A DNA stretch of 18,570 nucleotides from Coemansia sp. RSA 1804 (taxonomy: Eukaryota > Kickxellomycota > Kickxellomycetes > Kickxellales > Kickxellaceae). Under the pieces are notes generated by a model. It was not told the origin of the DNA and made no database searches. It saw nothing but the letters and a program-made list of their open reading frames with translations. Of the stretch, positions 16,188 through 18,570 are shown one piece after another. Where the stretch lies: NCBI GenBank assembly GCA_027578815.1, contig JANBTH010000385.1:1-18570 (forward strand), in the 5' to 3' direction. Each line of letters opens with the position of its first letter. The stretch's first letter is position 1. Position numbers and translations under genes: made by a program.

Positions 16188-17438
16188 TTAGACAAAGGTG
16201 AATGTTGACTTGTTGCGACCCCTTTCATATTGATGTGGATATTGCGGAAACACGCCGAGTTGGGTTGCAGCGTCGAGGACAAAGTTTGGATTGCGCAATA
16301 AAACACGTCCAAGGAATACAAGGTCCGCCTTGTCTCCTTCGACAGCATCGTTTGCTTGCTTAGCTTCGGTTATAAGACCAACAGCGCCCGACAGTATTCC
16401 AGGAACATTCTTCTTGATGGCCGTTGCAAATGGAATTTGGTATCCTGGAGACAGAGGAATCTGTTGCTTTGGACTACTGCCGCTGGTTGAACAGTCAATC
16501 AAATCGACACCCTCCTTGACTAGGAGCTTGGCAAGTTCAATGCTTTCCTCTTCGGTCCATCCGCCAGTTGGGATCTCATCGCTTGGTTCCACCCAATCGG
16601 TAATTGACAGGCGCACAAAGAGCGGCTTCTCCTTGGGCCATACCTTGCGAACAGCACGCGCGGTTTCCACCACCATGCGTGCGCGGTTCTCAAAGGAGCC
16701 GCCATACTCATCCGTGCGCTTGTTGGAGATTGGTGACAGAAACTCATGAAGCAAGTATCCATGAGCGCCATGAAGTTCAACGACATCAAACCCGGCCTTG
16801 TTTGCACGCACTGCTGCATCAGCAAACGACTGCTGAATATTTTTAATATCTCCGATGCTCAGCTCCTTGGGAGTCCACGACCCATTGTTGTAAGGGACTG
16901 CCGAAGGACCAACCACGTTATCGGGCCATCCCCCGTTCTGAGCATCGGCGTTTGAACCCCGTTCCTTTATCAGCCAGAGTGCTGTAGTGCTCGACTTGCG
17001 TCCAGCGTGTGCTAGCTGGATTCCAATTGCTGACTTGTTTGCATGCGCCAGGTTTACAATCTGCGCAAGCTTCTCAATGTGCTCGTCCTTCCAGAGTCCC
17101 AGACAGTTAGGGGAGATACGTCCCTCGGGAACAACGCCGGTTGCCTCCATGATAATCAGACCAAGGCCGCGCAGGGCATACTGGCCAATGTGCGCTAGAT
17201 GGAAGTCGTTGGCAAACCCGTCCGTTCCCGAGTACATACACATGGGGCTGACGACAGCACGGTTCTTTAGCGTCAGACCGCGAATGTTCAGTGGCTGGAA
17301 CAGCTTGGGAAGTGGATCGGGATTGCTTGTAATCGTGGTGAAGCCCTGCTTGATCTCAGAAGCTGTTGGTTGAACAGCAGCACCTGGACCAAGGCCTTTC
17401 TGCTCCTGAAAGAAGTTATGCGCGTCAATAATAGTCAT
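16188..17438 (-). CDS. Old yellow enzyme, YqjM-like class (copy 2)
   Basis: A 416-aa paralogue of the gene just downstream, alignable with it without gaps over about the first 320 residues and with one one-residue gap after that. Its predicted activity is the same, FMN- and NADPH-dependent reduction of activated alkenes. The catalytic set is intact: C67 and Y69 in SPMCMYS; H223, H226 and Y228 in ELHGAHGYLLHEFLSP; R276 in LFVRLSITDW; and the phosphate loop FLGRVLLRNP. SPMCMYS and HGYLLHEFLSP are closer to bacterial YqjM than the copy 1 versions (SPLCMYS, HGYSLHQFLSP), so this copy may be the more conserved one. The C-terminal end (RGRNKSTFTFV) differs from copy 1. ATG 17438 is the first in the frame. 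No intron. Its tandem same-strand position suggests origin by local duplication. Confidence 0.93.
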   Translation of the reverse strand: MTIIDAHNFFQEQKGLGPGAAVQPTASEIKQGFTTITSNPDPLPKLFQPLNIRGLTLKNRAVVSPMCMYSGTDGFANDFHLAHIGQYALRGLGLIIMEATGVVPEGRISPNCLGLWKDEHIEKLAQIVNLAHANKSAIGIQLAHAGRKSSTTALWLIKERGSNADAQNGGWPDNVVGPSAVPYNNGSWTPKELSIGDIKNIQQSFADAAVRANKAGFDVVELHGAHGYLLHEFLSPISNKRTDEYGGSFENRARMVVETARAVRKVWPKEKPLFVRLSITDWVEPSDEIPTGGWTEEESIELAKLLVKEGVDLIDCSTSGSSPKQQIPLSPGYQIPFATAIKKNVPGILSGAVGLITEAKQANDAVEGDKADLVFLGRVLLRNPNFVLDAATQLGVFPQYPHQYERGRNKSTFTFV

Positions 17439-17548
17439 AGCTGTTACTAATAAATGTAGGGTAGCTTTTGTTGTTTGAAATAAAAAAAGGAGTAAAGTAA
17501 AGACGAGAAGCCGTGATGAATCTGACCAAAGCAGGCGGAGCGTGTGGG

Positions 17549-17556
17549 TTTATATA
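17549..17556 (-). promoter_or_regulatory. TATA box of old yellow enzyme copy 2
   Basis: TATATAAA read on the minus strand, about 111 bases upstream of ATG 17438. It matches the consensus and is similarly placed to the TATA box of copy 1. Confidence 0.6.
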
Positions 17557-17888
17557 TGGCGAGACTTGCAATCCCTCTCCAAGCAGATTAATAATAGGTT
17601 AGTTTTTTATGAAAGAGGGTTTTCTATACAGAAAATGTGTTTTCTTCCGAACTCCGTAAAAACGAAAAATCCAATCGAAAAATTTCATCATTACTGTCGT
17701 CGAAAAAGTGACTGCTTACAAATCTAAAACAAAGTAGTGGTTCTCGTTGTTCATCGTCAATAATAGTTCTCCACCGATGACACCACTGGGCTCAGATCTA
17801 ACTGGGCCATAAACAATGGATGCGGTAGTTAAGTGGTATGCGTAGGTTGCAATGGTCTTTATTTTCGATTTCAGCAATGCTCACTCTA

Positions 17889-17900
17889 TGTGAGCTCACA
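17889..17900. repeat. 12-bp palindrome TGTGAGCTCACA
   Basis: A perfect 12-base palindrome about 450 bases upstream of old yellow enzyme copy 2. It could be a dimeric regulator site; it is short enough to be chance. Confidence 0.4.
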
Positions 17901-18252
17901 GTCCCGGAAATTAGAAAGGTGGCACAAGTCGTCCTTGTCCTAGCTGGTGCTGAACATGTTTCAGATAGTTAAAATGACAAATGATAACAAAAAAAGCAAT
18001 AATGATAGACAAATGAAGCAAGCGTGCTGTGCCTAAAACTTTTGGAAATCTGGCTATATTCCGCAAGCCATTAATAATCTGGCAGAAGCCTGAACCCCTG
18101 ATTTTTACGCCGAGCGCAAGTTTTCTCTATACAAGATGCATTATCCGAAGCAGCCACTTGATAGTTACTATTTGTGGTTCTGTTTCATAGGCATTACATT
18201 GTTCATGCTGCTTTAATTAAGACGAACAGATATACCCCCCCCCCAAAATAGT

Positions 18253-18570
18253 TTATAGACTAATTTCATAGGAGCCAGTTGATGAATTGAGTCGCGCACG
18301 AGCCGTTGGATCCAGATACACCTGCTTCTCTATGTATGGCGAAAATGGCGGTCTGTCTTTGACTTGCGCAAACGAATGGTTGCCAACAAGAGTGTCTTGC
18401 CAGTGGCGATACGACTTGCTGTTTCTAGCAGCCATCTTGCTGTTATACTCGTCCAACTCACTCTGCGTCAGAGTGGCAAACAAGTAATCTGGATGGACAA
18501 TTAGAAGCTCGCCACCCACCTGTCCGAATCCAAAGGATGTGAGTGTTGCCGCCTTGATGCCAGCTGTCTG
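18253..18570 (-). CDS. FAS2: Fungal fatty acid synthase alpha part, C-terminal fragment (runs off the window)
   Basis: The last 105 codons of a gene that enters from the right edge. The start reads IKAATLTSFGFGQ, the conserved glycine-rich end of the ketoacyl synthase domain of type I fungal fatty acid synthase. It is followed by IVHPDYLFATLTQSELDEY, then a helical segment with YRHWQDTLVG, and PPFSPYIEKQVYLDPTARA, which match the stretch that follows the ketoacyl synthase in yeast Fas2. In yeast a phosphopantetheinyl transferase domain of about 110 residues follows. Here a TAA stop comes right after GSYEISL. No plausible donor site lies near the stop, and the downstream DNA shows no transferase frame. 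The gene may encode a separate alpha subunit or a fused beta-alpha chain; the window cannot tell. Catalytic residues lie outside it. Confidence 0.88.
   Translation of the reverse strand, partial: QTAGIKAATLTSFGFGQVGGELLIVHPDYLFATLTQSELDEYNSKMAARNSKSYRHWQDTLVGNHSFAQVKDRPPFSPYIEKQVYLDPTARARLNSSTGSYEISL

Larger units (their letters stand above)
17439..18252. promoter_or_regulatory. Intergenic region between old yellow enzyme copy 2 and the fatty acid synthase end
   Basis: About 814 bases with no supported gene. The left part is the promoter of copy 2 with a TATA box (17549-17556). A 12-base palindrome TGTGAGCTCACA lies at 17889-17900, and a run of ten C at 18235-18244 sits just after the fatty acid synthase stop. 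No open frame of useful length was seen on the minus strand, so a transferase domain that might continue the synthase is not found here. Part of the right side should be the synthase 3' untranslated region. Confidence 0.5.

Noticed and set aside
17444..17450. TTACTAA, a Yap1-type stress element near old yellow enzyme copy 2
   Set aside because: It lies only six bases before the start codon, too close for a usual activator site, and copy 1 shows no match.

Overview
This is a gene-dense stretch of nuclear DNA from a fungus. Eleven protein-coding genes fit in 18.6 kb. Several belong to fungal or fungal-type families: the C-terminal end of a type I fatty acid synthase alpha part, a MIM1-like mitochondrial outer-membrane insertase subunit, TVP23, a HEM25-type glycine carrier and MAK21. 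An SR140/U2SURP splicing factor is present, a gene that budding yeasts lack. Only two introns are evident. Both are short (134 and 154 nt), near the start codon, in phase 0, with a good branch site 35 nt before the acceptor. Together these suggest a compact early-diverging filamentous fungus. A Kickxellales/Zoopagomycota-type lineage is my guess, inferred from style rather than proven.

Layout from left to right: (1) 1-826 is a pyrimidine-rich leader with no ATG on the + strand, followed by a 570-aa transcription factor with two HMG boxes. (2) After about 940 nt without a gene comes a p24-delta (Erv25/TMED10-like) cargo receptor, then a MIM1-like protein on the same strand. (3) TVP23 (-) converges on MIM1 and diverges from the HEM25 carrier (+). 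(4) Mitoribosomal uS10m (-) converges on HEM25 and diverges from MAK21 (+). (5) MAK21 is followed by SR140 (+), both with a 5'-proximal intron. (6) Two tandem old yellow enzyme paralogues lie on the minus strand. (7) The right edge holds the last 105 codons of a fatty acid synthase alpha part (-), which stops exactly where the phosphopantetheinyl transferase domain normally begins.

The genes are mainly housekeeping and do not form one pathway. Loose themes are mitochondria (MIM1, HEM25, uS10m), the early secretory pathway (p24, TVP23), ribosome assembly (MAK21) and splicing (SR140). Only the two oxidoreductases form a real functional cluster. I found no mobile element, CRISPR array, tRNA, rRNA or virus-derived gene. 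I do not see a clear new multi-gene system. The observations most worth following are the fatty acid synthase end without its transferase domain, the patchy near-identity between the tandem oxidoreductases, the 826-nt ATG-free leader, and the triple splice acceptor in SR140 in which only the middle AG keeps the frame open.
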